Shown one piece after another: positions 25,590-34,850 of a DNA stretch of 64,000 nucleotides. The stretch's first letter is position 1, and each line of letters starts with the position of its first letter. Under the pieces are notes generated by a model. The model ran no database searches. It was not told the origin of the DNA and saw only the letters and a list, made by a program, of their open reading frames with translations. This DNA comes from Halorubrum amylolyticum (GTDB taxonomy: Archaea > Halobacteriota > Halobacteria > Halobacteriales > Haloferacaceae). Position numbers and translations under genes: made by a program. The stretch is taken from the NCBI RefSeq assembly GCF_004114995.1, contig NZ_SDJP01000003.1, positions 148,001-212,000 on the forward strand, in the 5' to 3' direction.

Positions 25590-25621
25590 GGTGCCTGACG
25601 CGTGCGATCGAACCGGGCACC
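25590..25621. other. hairpin candidate 1 in the gap
   Basis: GGTGCCTG pairs with CGGGCACC (8 bp including one G-T pair) around a 16-nt loop. Confidence 0.4.
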
Positions 25622-25783
25622 TCGACGGGCGAGCGACAAGGCCGCGAGCGGTGGGCGAGTGAGGCAGCCGCGAGCCACGCTCGAAGGGCCTCGATCGGCG
25701 TTCGGAGGGTGGGCGAAACGGTCGTGCCGATATCCGCGGGCCGAATGACGCCGGAAGGCGATCGGCGGTGAAATCGGTCGAAT

Positions 25784-25799
25784 ACGCCGGTATCGGCGT
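25784..25799. other. hairpin candidate 2 in the gap
   Basis: ACGCCG and CGGCGT pair around the tetraloop GTAT. Confidence 0.45.
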
Positions 25800-25807
25800 C
25801 TGAGATC

Positions 25808-25833
25808 CCTCCGTCTGCGAGAGCGGACGGGGG
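25808..25833. other. hairpin candidate 3, 11-bp stem with GNRA tetraloop
   Basis: CCTCCGTCTGC pairs with GCGGACGGGGG (11 bp with two G-T pairs) around GAGA, a GNRA tetraloop in plus-strand RNA. Together with the hairpins on either side it suggests a folded RNA. Confidence 0.5.
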
Positions 25834-25846
25834 AGAGGAGATCCAC

Positions 25847-25860
25847 TCCGATTTTGCGGA
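25847..25860. other. hairpin candidate 4 in the gap
   Basis: TCCG and CGGA pair around a 6-nt AT-rich loop. Confidence 0.3.
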
Positions 25861-26116
25861 TATCTTCGAGACCGGGTCGGGTGCGTCGAGGGCGCTCCGC
25901 CGACGACGCCCCGCAGACGGCTCCGAGACCGGTTCGGGGCGACGAAGACGGAACGCCGATCGAGGGGCTGTGGTCAGCGCTCAACCGACGGCGGACAGAC
26001 GACCGAGTGAATAGTATAATATCTTTTAATAAAAAAGAACTCTATTTTTACTGAAATTATGGTCGACGACCGACGCTGAACATCACGCTCAAGTACCGCC
26101 GTCGGAGTGGGTAGGT

Positions 26117-26980
26117 ATGGTTCGTCTCGAACGCATCGCGGACACGCGTAGTCACACCGGGGAAGGGCCGTTGTGGCACCCGGATCGGCAGCGACTGTAC
26201 TGGGTGGATATCCCCGCTGGCCGGCTCTGGCGGTACGACCCCGAAACCGACAGTCACGGCGTCGCGTACGAGGCGCCGTCCGGCCCCATAGGCGGGTTCA
26301 CCGTCGAGGCGGACGGGGCGCTGCTCCTGTTCACCCACCGAACGGTCGAGCGGTTCGAACCGGGAAGCGACACGGCGAGCGTCGTGCTGACGGTGGACGC
26401 CAGAACGCGGTTCAACGACGTGATCGCGGACCCGGCGGGACGGGTCTTCTGCGGAACGATGCCCGGACCGGCGGGGCTCGGCGACCTCTATCGGATCGAT
26501 CCGGACGGCCGCGTTACCACCGTCCTCGAAGGGCTCGACATCCCGAACGGGATGGGGTTCACGAACGACGGAGAGACGTTCTACGTCACGGAGTCCGAGG
26601 CCCGGCGGATCTACGCGTTCGATTACGACCGCGAGACCGGCGGCCTCACGGACCGGAGCACGTTCCACGCGGTCGCCGCGGACGACGGCGTCCCCGACGG
26701 AATGACGGTCGACGCGGCTGACCACGTGTGGTCGGCCCGGTGGAACGGTGGGCGGGTCGTCCGGCACGCGCCGACGGGAGAGCCGGTCGCCGAGATCGAA
26801 CTCCCGGCGCGAAAGGTCTCCTCGGTCACCTTCGGCGGCGCGGGGCGCGAGACGCTCTACGTGACGACGGCGCTGACCGACGGCGACCGGTCGACCGAGG
26901 GGGACGGCGCCGGTGCCGTCTTCCGAGTCACCGGCCTCGACGCGGGCGGCGTCCCCGAGTTCCGGTCGCGGATCGCCTGA
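26117..26980 (+). CDS. SMP-30/gluconolactonase family lactonase
   Basis: The 287-residue six-bladed beta-propeller is predicted to open sugar lactones (glucono- or galactonolactone) to acids. Metal ligands are in the expected places: Glu in HTGEGPLWHP near residue 15, Asn in TRFNDVIADP near 97, Asn in DIPNGMGFT near 150 and Asp in VPDGMTVDA near 200. It opens the sugar-acid region, next to an aldolase of the same kind of pathway on the other strand. A lactonase step between sugar dehydrogenase and dehydratase fits. The AT-rich block at 26006-26062 probably contains its promoter. Confidence 0.88.
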   Translation: MVRLERIADTRSHTGEGPLWHPDRQRLYWVDIPAGRLWRYDPETDSHGVAYEAPSGPIGGFTVEADGALLLFTHRTVERFEPGSDTASVVLTVDARTRFNDVIADPAGRVFCGTMPGPAGLGDLYRIDPDGRVTTVLEGLDIPNGMGFTNDGETFYVTESEARRIYAFDYDRETGGLTDRSTFHAVAADDGVPDGMTVDAADHVWSARWNGGRVVRHAPTGEPVAEIELPARKVSSVTFGGAGRETLYVTTALTDGDRSTEGDGAGAVFRVTGLDAGGVPEFRSRIA

Positions 26981-26991
26981 TCGACGGGCGG

Positions 26992-27633
26992 CTACCGGTC
27001 TCTGGCGGACGCCACCGCGTCGACCGTCCGCCGCGCGTTCTCGGCGATCGCCTCGTAGTCCCCGTTCGCGACGGCGTCGTCGTCGACGATCGCGCTGCCG
27101 ACCCCGACCGCCGCCGCCCCCGCTTCGACGTACGCCCCCGCGTTCGCGGGTCCGACCCCGCCGGTCGGGACCAGCGGGATCTGGGGGAGGGGGCCGCCGA
27201 GCGCGGCGACGTGTGTCGGCCCGCCCGTCGCGGCCGGGAACACCTTCACGAGGTCCGCGCCGGCCTCGTGGGCTCGGAGGGCCTCCGTCGGGGTGAACGC
27301 GCCGGTCGCGACCGGGGTCCCGTAGCGGTTTCCGGTCCGAATGACCCCGGCGTCGACCGTCGGCGTGACGAGGAACTCGGCGCCCGCAAGCTGTACCGCC
27401 CGGGCGGTCTCCGCGTCCAAGACCGTCCCGGCGCCGACGAGCACGTCGTCAAACCGGTCTGAGAGCGCGTCTATCGTCGCCGTGGCGTTCGGGGTGTCCG
27501 CGGTCACTTCGAGCGCCGTTACGCCTCCCTCGACCACCGCGTCCGCCACGTCGATCGCGGCGTCCGTTCCGACGCCCCTGAGGATCGCGATCACGCCGCC
27601 CTCGCGTATCCGGTCGACCCGTCGTGAGTGCAT
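26992..27633 (-). CDS. KDPG/KDPGal-type aldolase (Eda family)
   Basis: The 213-residue class I aldolase is predicted to split 2-keto-3-deoxy-6-phospho-sugar acids into pyruvate and glyceraldehyde 3-phosphate. The Schiff-base Lys is in DLVKVFPA, the catalytic Glu in TALEVTADT and the phosphate site in PTGGVGPANAG. Archaeal hydroxy-oxoglutarate aldolases share the fold, but the context (lactonase and sugar-acid dehydratase) favours KDPG or KDPGal. It converges with the lactonase gene, 11 nt between stops. Confidence 0.88.
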   Translation of the reverse strand: MHSRRVDRIREGGVIAILRGVGTDAAIDVADAVVEGGVTALEVTADTPNATATIDALSDRFDDVLVGAGTVLDAETARAVQLAGAEFLVTPTVDAGVIRTGNRYGTPVATGAFTPTEALRAHEAGADLVKVFPAATGGPTHVAALGGPLPQIPLVPTGGVGPANAGAYVEAGAAAVGVGSAIVDDDAVANGDYEAIAENARRTVDAVASARDR

Positions 27634-27823
27634 ACGGGTACGCGCGGCGGCGGACCTAATAAATGGTCTGGCTCGCGTCCCCGAACGGTGGTGACGAGAC
27701 GTCCGCCCGACCGATCTCGACCTCGTTCCGCCGCGCTGTACCCCTCGGCGACGGGTTCGTCGCCGGCAAGACGGGGCGACGCCGACGCCGCGGGAGGCGG
27801 GGATGCGACAGGTCACGCCATTT

Positions 27824-27829
27824 TTTATA
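27824..27829 (+). promoter_or_regulatory. TATA box before the beta-galactosidase relic
   Basis: TTTATA within TTTTTTATA lies about 33 nt before GTG 27859. The promoter of the broken gene thus appears intact. Confidence 0.45.
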
Positions 27830-27858
27830 CCATGCGAAAGTAGGTGTGGTGAAGATCC

Positions 27859-28956
27859 GTGTCACGAGAGCCAGCCCAACTGGCGGGACTCGGCGACTAC
27901 ATCGAGAATCCGGCGAGGATCGAAGAAGGCGTCGAGCCGACGCACGTCCCGTCAGTCCCGTACGAGTCGACAGCATCAGCCAGAGACGCCGCCGCGCGGC
28001 CGACGGAGCGCGCCCGACCGCGGGCGAGCGGATCGCCGTCGAGGAGACGGGCGACGCGGTCGTCCTCTCGGGCGACCGGTTCCGGTATCGGTTCGATCCC
28101 GCCCGCGGGCGGTTCGACGAACTCCGGTTCGACGGTGAGGCGATCGCGGTCGACGGGCCGGTGTTCGGCGCGTTCCGGGCGCCGATCGCCAACGAGGGAC
28201 ACATGGACAGCGACACCGAGTGGGGGTACGACAACGAGGGAGCGTGGCGCTCGCTCGGACTCCACGCCCTCGGTCAGGTCGCGGCTGACCACGCCGTCGA
28301 ACGGGACGGCGGGCGCGGAGTCCGGGTGACCAGCTCGACGGAGCTACGGCCGCCCGAGGGACGCGCTCTTCGAGGTCGACTTCGCGTACGAGGTGAGTCG
28401 AGACGGCGCCGTCGACGTGAGCGTCGACGCCCGGCCCACCACCGCCCTCACGGAGGGGCTGTCGACGTGGCTTCCGCGACTGGGCGTCGAGTTCGATCTC
28501 CCGCCGTCGGTGACCGACGTGGAGTGGTTCGGCCGCGGCCCGCACGAGACGTATCCGGACCGGAAGACCGGCGGCGAGGTCGGTCGGTACGAGGGGCGCA
28601 TCGACGACCAGTTCGTTCCCTACCGGCTCCCGTCGGACAACGGGAACAAGACCGACGTGCGATGGGCGAGCGTCACCGGGGCCGAGACCGGAGCCACGAT
28701 CGCCGGTGAGACGCCGTTGAACGTGCGGTTCGACGGGTACGAGAACCTCGCCGAGGCGAAGCGGCTCGAAGAGCTCGTCCCCGCGGAGCGGACGACCCTG
28801 TTCGTCGACGCCGCGGTCGCCGGCGTCGGCGGGACCCCGGTCAAACCGCTCGCCGAACACCGGATCGCCCCGGAGCCGGTCTCGTTCTCGTTCACCGTTC
28901 GACCCCACGAGGCCGGGGCCGATCCGGCCGAGGTCGTCCGCGGGTTCGACCGGTAG
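27859..28956 (+). pseudogene. relic of a GH2 beta-galactosidase
   Basis: The first 38 codons (GTG start, then LGDYIENPARIEEGVEPTHV and PSVPYES) match the N-terminus of LacZ-like glycosidases. The sequence then jumps, with a frameshift, to the C-terminal 'small chain' domain: FRYRFDPARGRFDELRFDG, GPVFGAFRAPIANEG, then after a second frameshift near 28350 VEWFGRGPHETYPDRKTGG. It ends normally at TAG 28954-28956. The sugar-binding, immunoglobulin-like and catalytic barrel domains (over 2 kb) are missing, so the product cannot be active. Confidence 0.85.
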
Positions 28957-29095
28957 CCGCGTCCCGCCCTTTCCGTCGGTCGTTCCGTTCCGCGAGCGGC
29001 GGCTCCGGGCTCGGTCGATCCGTCACACCGCAGCGAGTGTACGGGCTCCGGCCCGGCCTCCCCGATAATACACTATCGGTGAACATCCTCTCCCG

Positions 29096-29107
29096 TTGTA
29101 ATTACAA
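29096..29107. promoter_or_regulatory. palindromic operator candidate TTGTAATTACAA
   Basis: A perfect 12-bp palindrome, with a second half-site TTGTAATTG at 29117-29125. It lies upstream of the dehydratase gene in an AT-rich block. Confidence 0.45.
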
Positions 29108-29134
29108 ACATATGATTGTAATTGATCTCCGCCG

Positions 29135-29171
29135 ATACACTACGTGTATATGTATTAATCGAGATATACAC
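29135..29171. promoter_or_regulatory. cluster of ATACAC/GTGTAT half-sites
   Basis: ATACAC (29135-29140) and GTGTAT (29144-29149) form an inverted repeat with a 3-nt spacer. GTGTATAT (29144-29151) also pairs with ATATACAC (29164-29171) over 12 nt. The TATATGTATTAATC between may be the TATA region, so a regulator bound here would control the dehydratase. Confidence 0.45.
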
Positions 29172-29221
29172 CGGCGGGACGCTCGGATGAGATCGAGCTC
29201 TCGACTGCCCGCACGAAACAT

Positions 29222-29279
29222 CTCCCTCGTCGCAGTCGCACCCGAAACGACTCCCTCGTCGCAGTCGCACCCGAAACGA
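29222..29279. repeat. exact 29-bp direct duplication in the dehydratase leader
   Basis: Two identical copies abut (29222-29250 and 29251-29279), ending 33 nt before the ATG at 29313. It looks like a recent slippage event in the 5' leader. Confidence 0.9.
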
Positions 29280-29312
29280 CTAACAGAGACGGCGGGGTAC
29301 GGCCACTCACAC

Positions 29313-30467
29313 ATGACCGAAATCGTCGACTACGAACTGTTCGAAGTGCCGCCGCGGTGGCTCTTCCTGCGCGTCGAGGCCGCCGACGGAACGGTCGGCT
29401 GGGGCGAGCCGGTCGTCGAGGGGCGCTCGAAGACGGTGCGGACCGCAGTCGAAGAGCTGTTCGACACCTACCTGCTCGGGGAGGACCCCGACCGGATCGA
29501 GGACCACTGGCAAACGATGTACCGCGGCGGGTTCTATCGCGGCGGACCGGTGCTGATGTCGGCTATCGCCGGGATCGATCAGGCGCTCTGGGACATCAAG
29601 GGGAAGCGGCTCGACGTCCCGGTGTACGAGCTGCTCGGCGGCGCGGCGCGCGACCGTATCCGGGTGTACCAGTGGATCGGCGGCGACCGCCCGTCCGACG
29701 TAGCCGAACAGGCCCGCGAGCAGGTCGAGGCGGGCTTCACGGCGCTGAAGATGAACGCGACCGAGGAGATCGAGCGGATCGACGATCCCGCCACCGTCGA
29801 CGCCGCCGCGACGCGACTGCGGGAGGTCCGGGAGGCCGTCGGCGACGAGGTCGGTATCGGCGTCGACTTCCACGGCCGCGTCTCCAAGCCGATGGCGAAG
29901 CGGCTCGTGGAGGCGCTCGAACCGTACGACCCGATGTTCGTCGAAGAGCCCGTCCTGTCGGGCCACAACGATTCGCTCCCGGGGATCGCCGCGCACACGA
30001 CGACGCCGATCGCGACCGGCGAGCGCATGTACTCGCGGTGGGACTTCAAGGAGGTCTTCGAGGACGGCGCCGTCGACGTGATCCAGCCGGACCTCTCGCA
30101 CGCGGGCGGGATCACCGAGGTGAAGAAGATCGCTGCGATGGCCGAGGCGTACGACGTGGCGATGGCGCCCCACTGCCCGCTGGGGCCGATCGCGCTCGCG
30201 TCGTGCCTGCAGGTCGACGCCTGCTCGCCGAACGCCTTCATCCAGGAGCAGAGCCTCAACATCCACTACAACGAGACGAGCGACGTGCTCGACTACCTCG
30301 CGGACCCCTCGGTCTTCGACTACGAGGACGGGTACGTACAGATCCCCGATTCGCCCGGTCTCGGGGTCGAGATCGACGAGGACCACGTCCGCGAGCAGGC
30401 GGAGGAGGACGTGGACTGGCACAATCCCGTCTGGCGACACGACGACGGGAGCGTCGCCGAGTGGTAG
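29313..30467 (+). CDS. dgoD: enolase-superfamily sugar-acid dehydratase (galactonate/gluconate type)
   Basis: The 384-residue mandelate-racemase-like enzyme is predicted to dehydrate a six-carbon sugar acid to its 2-keto-3-deoxy form. The Mg2+ ligands are Asp in GVDFHGRVSKPMAK, Glu in FVEEPV and Glu in ATGERMYSR. The acid-base His residues are in the DFH motif and in MAPHCPLGP. These match the D-galactonate dehydratase plan (D-x-H, E, E, H). ATG 29313 is favoured because a broken paralog at 31830-31991 begins at the same point. The lactonase, aldolase and beta-galactosidase relic nearby favour galactonate; gluconate is also possible. Confidence 0.85.
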   Translation: MTEIVDYELFEVPPRWLFLRVEAADGTVGWGEPVVEGRSKTVRTAVEELFDTYLLGEDPDRIEDHWQTMYRGGFYRGGPVLMSAIAGIDQALWDIKGKRLDVPVYELLGGAARDRIRVYQWIGGDRPSDVAEQAREQVEAGFTALKMNATEEIERIDDPATVDAAATRLREVREAVGDEVGIGVDFHGRVSKPMAKRLVEALEPYDPMFVEEPVLSGHNDSLPGIAAHTTTPIATGERMYSRWDFKEVFEDGAVDVIQPDLSHAGGITEVKKIAAMAEAYDVAMAPHCPLGPIALASCLQVDACSPNAFIQEQSLNIHYNETSDVLDYLADPSVFDYEDGYVQIPDSPGLGVEIDEDHVREQAEEDVDWHNPVWRHDDGSVAEW

Positions 30468-30530
30468 GGGCTCCGCCGGGACGCCCCCGCAGGCGGTGAT
30501 TATTTGACCGGGGCAACAGCAGTAGTGGGT

Positions 30531-31361
30531 ATGTCACCGAGCGACCCGACCGAGAACGCCGTCGCGAACAGACACGCGGACACAGTCGCCGTCGTCACCG
30601 GATCGACCCGCGGGATCGGCGAGGGTGTCGCCCGCCGCTTCGCCGCCGAGGGGGCCTCCGTCGTGGTGACGGGGCGCTCCGCCGACAGCGGTCACGCCGT
30701 GGTCGACGATATCGAGTCGGCGGGCGGCGACGCGACGTTCGTTCGGGCCGACATGCGCGAGCCCGCGGAGATCGAGGCGCTCGTCGACCACGCCGTCGCG
30801 GAGTACGGGCGGATCGACGTGTTGGTGAACAACGCGGGCGTCCAGACGGAGACGACCGCGAGCGAGGCGACGATGGACGACTGGGAGTTCGTCCTCGAAA
30901 CCGACTTCCGGGCGTTCTGGCTGTGCGCGAAACACGCCGCCGACCACATGCCCGACGGGGGGACGATCCTCAACACCTCCTCGAACCACGCGTTCCTCAC
31001 GATGCCGGGGCTGTTCCCGTACAACGCGGTCAAGGCCGGGATCAACGGGATGACGCGCGCGCTGGCGCTGGAGCTCGGTCCGGACGGGATCACGGTGAAC
31101 ACGATCAACCCCGGCTGGATCGAGATCGACCGCACCGAGGAGGAACTGGGCGACGACTACGAGTACACGGAGGAGATCCACCCGGTCGGGAGGCTCGGAA
31201 CGCCCTCCGACGTGGCCGGGCTCGCCGCGTTCCTCGCGAGCGACGACGCGGGCTTCATCACCGGCGAGAGCATTCTGATCGACGGGGGGCGCTCGCAGGT
31301 GATGCAAGACGACCGCTACATCGACTACCGGCGCGACGCCGTCGATGCTGTGTTTGAATAA
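30531..31361 (+). CDS. short-chain dehydrogenase/reductase, possible sugar dehydrogenase
   Basis: The 276-residue SDR has the NAD(P) loop TGSTRGIGEGVA, the NNAG motif in VNNAGVQTE, and the catalytic Ser, Tyr and Lys in NTSSNHAF and YNAVKAG. RSADSG after the second strand suggests NADP preference (Arg next to Ser), which is inference. The C-terminus ends with the usual GESILIDGG. It follows the dehydratase by 63 nt on the same strand and could be the first oxidation step of the pathway (galactose or glucose 1-dehydrogenase). Generic FabG-like roles are also possible. Confidence 0.82.
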   Translation: MSPSDPTENAVANRHADTVAVVTGSTRGIGEGVARRFAAEGASVVVTGRSADSGHAVVDDIESAGGDATFVRADMREPAEIEALVDHAVAEYGRIDVLVNNAGVQTETTASEATMDDWEFVLETDFRAFWLCAKHAADHMPDGGTILNTSSNHAFLTMPGLFPYNAVKAGINGMTRALALELGPDGITVNTINPGWIEIDRTEEELGDDYEYTEEIHPVGRLGTPSDVAGLAAFLASDDAGFITGESILIDGGRSQVMQDDRYIDYRRDAVDAVFE

Positions 31362-31435
31362 TACAAATTCAGACAGGTCCTCAAAAACATCAGATATAGA
31401 ATATAAAATTCCCATCGGGTCGATCGTCGGTCCGG

Positions 31436-31620
31436 GCCGGTCAGTGTCTCGGCGCGCATCCGGCCGGCGGTCTCGGTGAGCAGTCCGCTGGTGTTGGACA
31501 TCGATCCCCTTCGCCCGTTCGACGGGACTGACGACTTCGAGAAACGCCACCGGCTCGCCCGCCGGATCTCGGACCGCGATCGCGACCGAGACCCACTCCG
31601 GCGCGGAGGGGAGCGGTTCC
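31436..31620 (-). pseudogene. possible relic of a transcriptional regulator's effector domain
   Basis: Two frames on the reverse strand give WVSVAIAVRDPAGEPVAFLE (31500-31600) and, after a frameshift, TSGLLTETAGRMRAE. The pattern recalls the C-terminal end of IclR-type regulators ('VAAPVRD..G..VAALSVSGP' then a final helix). This is a weak resemblance. No complete frame exists. Confidence 0.3.
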
Positions 31621-31829
31621 TCCAAGAGGGTTCGCTCCCGGACGGTCTCGATCTACACGGCGACCTCCGCGTCTCCGCGCCGTCGCGGATGTCCCTCGCG
31701 ATCGCCGTCAACGGTCGTCTACAGGCAGACAGTGCGGCTCGTCGAAGGACCAGAGATTCGTCGGAGCGTCGAGCGAACGCGCGAGTACGTCGACCTCGGC
31801 GCGCTGGGTGAGCACGGACCGAGAGCCGG

Positions 31830-31991
31830 TCACCTCCCCGACATCGTCTGCCAGAGGTCCTCGATGCGGGCCGAGTCCTCGCCCCCCAAGATCGGCTCCC
31901 CTCAGCCGACCGTTCCGTCGCTGGTCTCGGTTTTCAGGAAGAGCCAGCGCGGAGGTACCTTGAACAGCTCGTACTCGACGATCTGCGCCAT
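31830..31991 (-). pseudogene. relic of a second sugar-acid dehydratase
   Basis: The reverse strand reads MAQIVEYELFKVPPRWLFLK, then TETSDGTVG, a TGA, GEPILGGEDSARIEDLWQTM and another stop. It aligns to the N-terminus of the intact dehydratase (MTEIVDYELFEVPPRWLFLR, GTVGWGEP, GEDPDRIEDHWQTM). A Trp codon became TGA, about 20 residues are deleted, and all of the gene after residue 75 is gone. Confidence 0.85.
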
Positions 31992-32074
31992 GTCGGAGCG
32001 CGGTGTCCGGCGACGTTAAACGTTGGCACCTCGCTTCCGTCCGCGACGCGAACGTCTCCCGCCGGGCCTCGACG

Positions 32075-32134
32075 TCGGTTCGGTGCCGGTTCGATGCCGG
32101 TTCGGTGCCGGTTCGATGTCGGCTCGGTGTCGAC
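32075..32134. repeat. tandem GGTTCGGTGCC/GGTTCGATGCC repeats
   Basis: An 11-bp unit alternating between GGTTCGGTGCC and GGTTCGATGCC recurs about five times with increasing change. It lies upstream of the dehydratase relic, in DNA without a gene. Confidence 0.7.
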
Positions 32135-32246
32135 GAGGTGTGAAGTGGCTCTGAGAGCCAAAATTGTCTATAATAATATATTCATACGCAAACTTCATAT
32201 CGTATCTTTTGTCGTGTGTCCGCTCGACCCTCATCGGCGTCATCGC

Positions 32247-32528
32247 TCACGGGCGGACTCTGGAGGGCGCGTTGTGTTCGTGACCGATCACGGCGCACGC
32301 CGCGTGAACGGCGATGAGCGCGAGCGCGCTCCACGCGTTCTCGAAGCCCATCGCGCCGTACGCCGCGGGCACGTACGCGATCGGGAGGGCGATCGCCGCC
32401 CAGAACGCCACCGCGCGAACCGCGGCGATCGCTTTGTTCCAACAGGCGATCGACAGGCTGGTGCCGATCCGGATCGGGGCTCGCAGCGAGGGGAACGTGT
32501 TGTTCGACATGGGGATCACCGTCGTCAT
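32247..32528 (-). CDS. small membrane protein, two helices
   Basis: The 93-residue product has a basic N-terminus with SLRAPIRIGTSLSIACWNKA and two likely membrane helices (VRAVAFWAAIALPIAYVPAA and WSALALIAVHAACAVIG), then a short tail. The ATG at 32528 is 27 nt from a TATAAG box, and an in-frame ATG 18 nt further in is the other option. It resembles no family that I can name. The promoter and clean hydrophobic pattern support a gene. Confidence 0.6.
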   Translation of the reverse strand: MTTVIPMSNNTFPSLRAPIRIGTSLSIACWNKAIAAVRAVAFWAAIALPIAYVPAAYGAMGFENAWSALALIAVHAACAVIGHEHNAPSRVRP

Positions 32529-32552
32529 CAGTCGCATGGACGGCCGACATCA

Positions 32553-32558
32553 TATAAG
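32553..32558 (-). promoter_or_regulatory. TATA box of the small membrane protein
   Basis: TATAAG (reverse strand CTTATA) is centred 27 nt before ATG 32528. Confidence 0.55.
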
Positions 32559-32750
32559 GGCCAGAGCGTTGGCTCCGCTTCAGTTGGATTCTCGATCGGC
32601 GCGGAGATTTCGGGACCGTTCACCGGTTCGTGCGATCGTTTAAAACGTCTTCACAGAGAGTTAGAAATTTTATGAGCGGTTTTAGAGGCGTGAACGCGGT
32701 GTCGCGTTCGCGCGTGTCGCGAGCCACGTCGGACGCGGGCGCTCCCCGTC

Positions 32751-33962
<1,212 letters not shown>

Positions 33963-33964
33963 TG

Positions 33965-34849
33965 TCACTTCTGTTGGATGCTGAACGTCTCTAACAGGGG
34001 CTTTCGGAACGCGATCATCAACAGGAGTGGCGGCAGAAGCGTCAGCGTCGAGCCGGCCATGACGAGCGACCACGAGAGCTGGCCGCCCTGCACGTCCCCC
34101 TGAAGCAGTTGAAGCCCGACCTGCGCGACCTGATTCGCCTCCGAGTCGATGATGATCAGCGGCCAGAGGTACTGGTTCCACGCGTACACGAACATGATGA
34201 TGGAGACGCCGACGAGGACCCCCCTCGACATCGGCACGAGCACGAACAGCATGAACCGCAGCGGCCCGACGCCGTCCAGTTTCGCCGTTTCGACGATCGA
34301 GGCAGGGATCGACAGGAAGTGCTGTCGCAGGATGAACACCGATGTCGCGCTCGCGACGTACGGGACGGTGATCGCGAGGACCGTGTTGCTCCATCCGAGA
34401 TCGTTCATCAGCTGGAACAGGGGGACGAACCGGACGGGAACGGGCAAAAGCAGCGTGAACAGGATAAACAGGAACACGAGGTCCTTGTGCGGGACCCGGT
34501 AGTAGACGATCGCCATCGCCGCGCAGACGGACACGACGAGCTTCCCGACGACGACGACGAGAGACATGACGAGCGAGTTCCACATGAAGCGCCCGAACCG
34601 GTAGTCGACAAGCGCTTCGCGGTAGTTCTCGACGGCGTAGCCCCCGGGTACGAGGTCGCCGAGGCCCGTGACGACGCCCGTCTGTTTCGTGCTGACGACG
34701 AGCGCGACGGCGATCGGGAACACCACCGCGAACACGAGGACCCACAGCTGGAGGTGCGTCCACGGACCGTCGCCGGCGACGGTCTCAGTCGCGGACCCGC
34801 GTCGCAGCGCCTCGACCCGCCGTTTCGCGTACTGGATCACGCCGGCCAT
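33965..34849 (-). CDS. ugpE: ABC transporter permease, UgpE-like
   Basis: The 294-residue inner-membrane permease has six predicted helices and the EAA loop as ETAKLDGVGPLRFMLFVLVP, which couples to the ATPase. ATG 34847-34849 begins one base after the upstream permease's stop, so it was preferred to a GTG three codons earlier. It belongs to the MalG/UgpE (short N-terminus) group and pairs with the next permease. Confidence 0.9.
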   Translation of the reverse strand: MAGVIQYAKRRVEALRRGSATETVAGDGPWTHLQLWVLVFAVVFPIAVALVVSTKQTGVVTGLGDLVPGGYAVENYREALVDYRFGRFMWNSLVMSLVVVVGKLVVSVCAAMAIVYYRVPHKDLVFLFILFTLLLPVPVRFVPLFQLMNDLGWSNTVLAITVPYVASATSVFILRQHFLSIPASIVETAKLDGVGPLRFMLFVLVPMSRGVLVGVSIIMFVYAWNQYLWPLIIIDSEANQVAQVGLQLLQGDVQGGQLSWSLVMAGSTLTLLPPLLLMIAFRKPLLETFSIQQK

Positions 34850-34850
34850 G

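Larger units (their letters stand above)
25340..26116. other. 780-bp gap without a convincing gene
   Basis: The gap holds two AT-rich blocks (25520-25562 and 26006-26062) that could be promoters for the flanking, oppositely directed genes. Between them is GC-rich DNA with four inverted repeats at 25590-25621, 25784-25799, 25808-25833 and 25847-25860, and a 10-bp palindrome at 25583-25592. Open frames here are Arg/Ser-rich and look like chance. It may hold a structured RNA or be the remains of deleted genes. Confidence 0.5.

Noticed and set aside
25541..25984. 147-codon reverse frame in the 780-bp gap
   Set aside because: The product is Arg/Ser/Pro-rich with no conserved pattern and starts inside the AT-rich promoter block.
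32075..32134. Tandem repeats as a CRISPR array
   Set aside because: Units are 11 bp and abut without spacers; no cas genes are present in the window. The repeats at 24554 and 39074 fail for the same reason.
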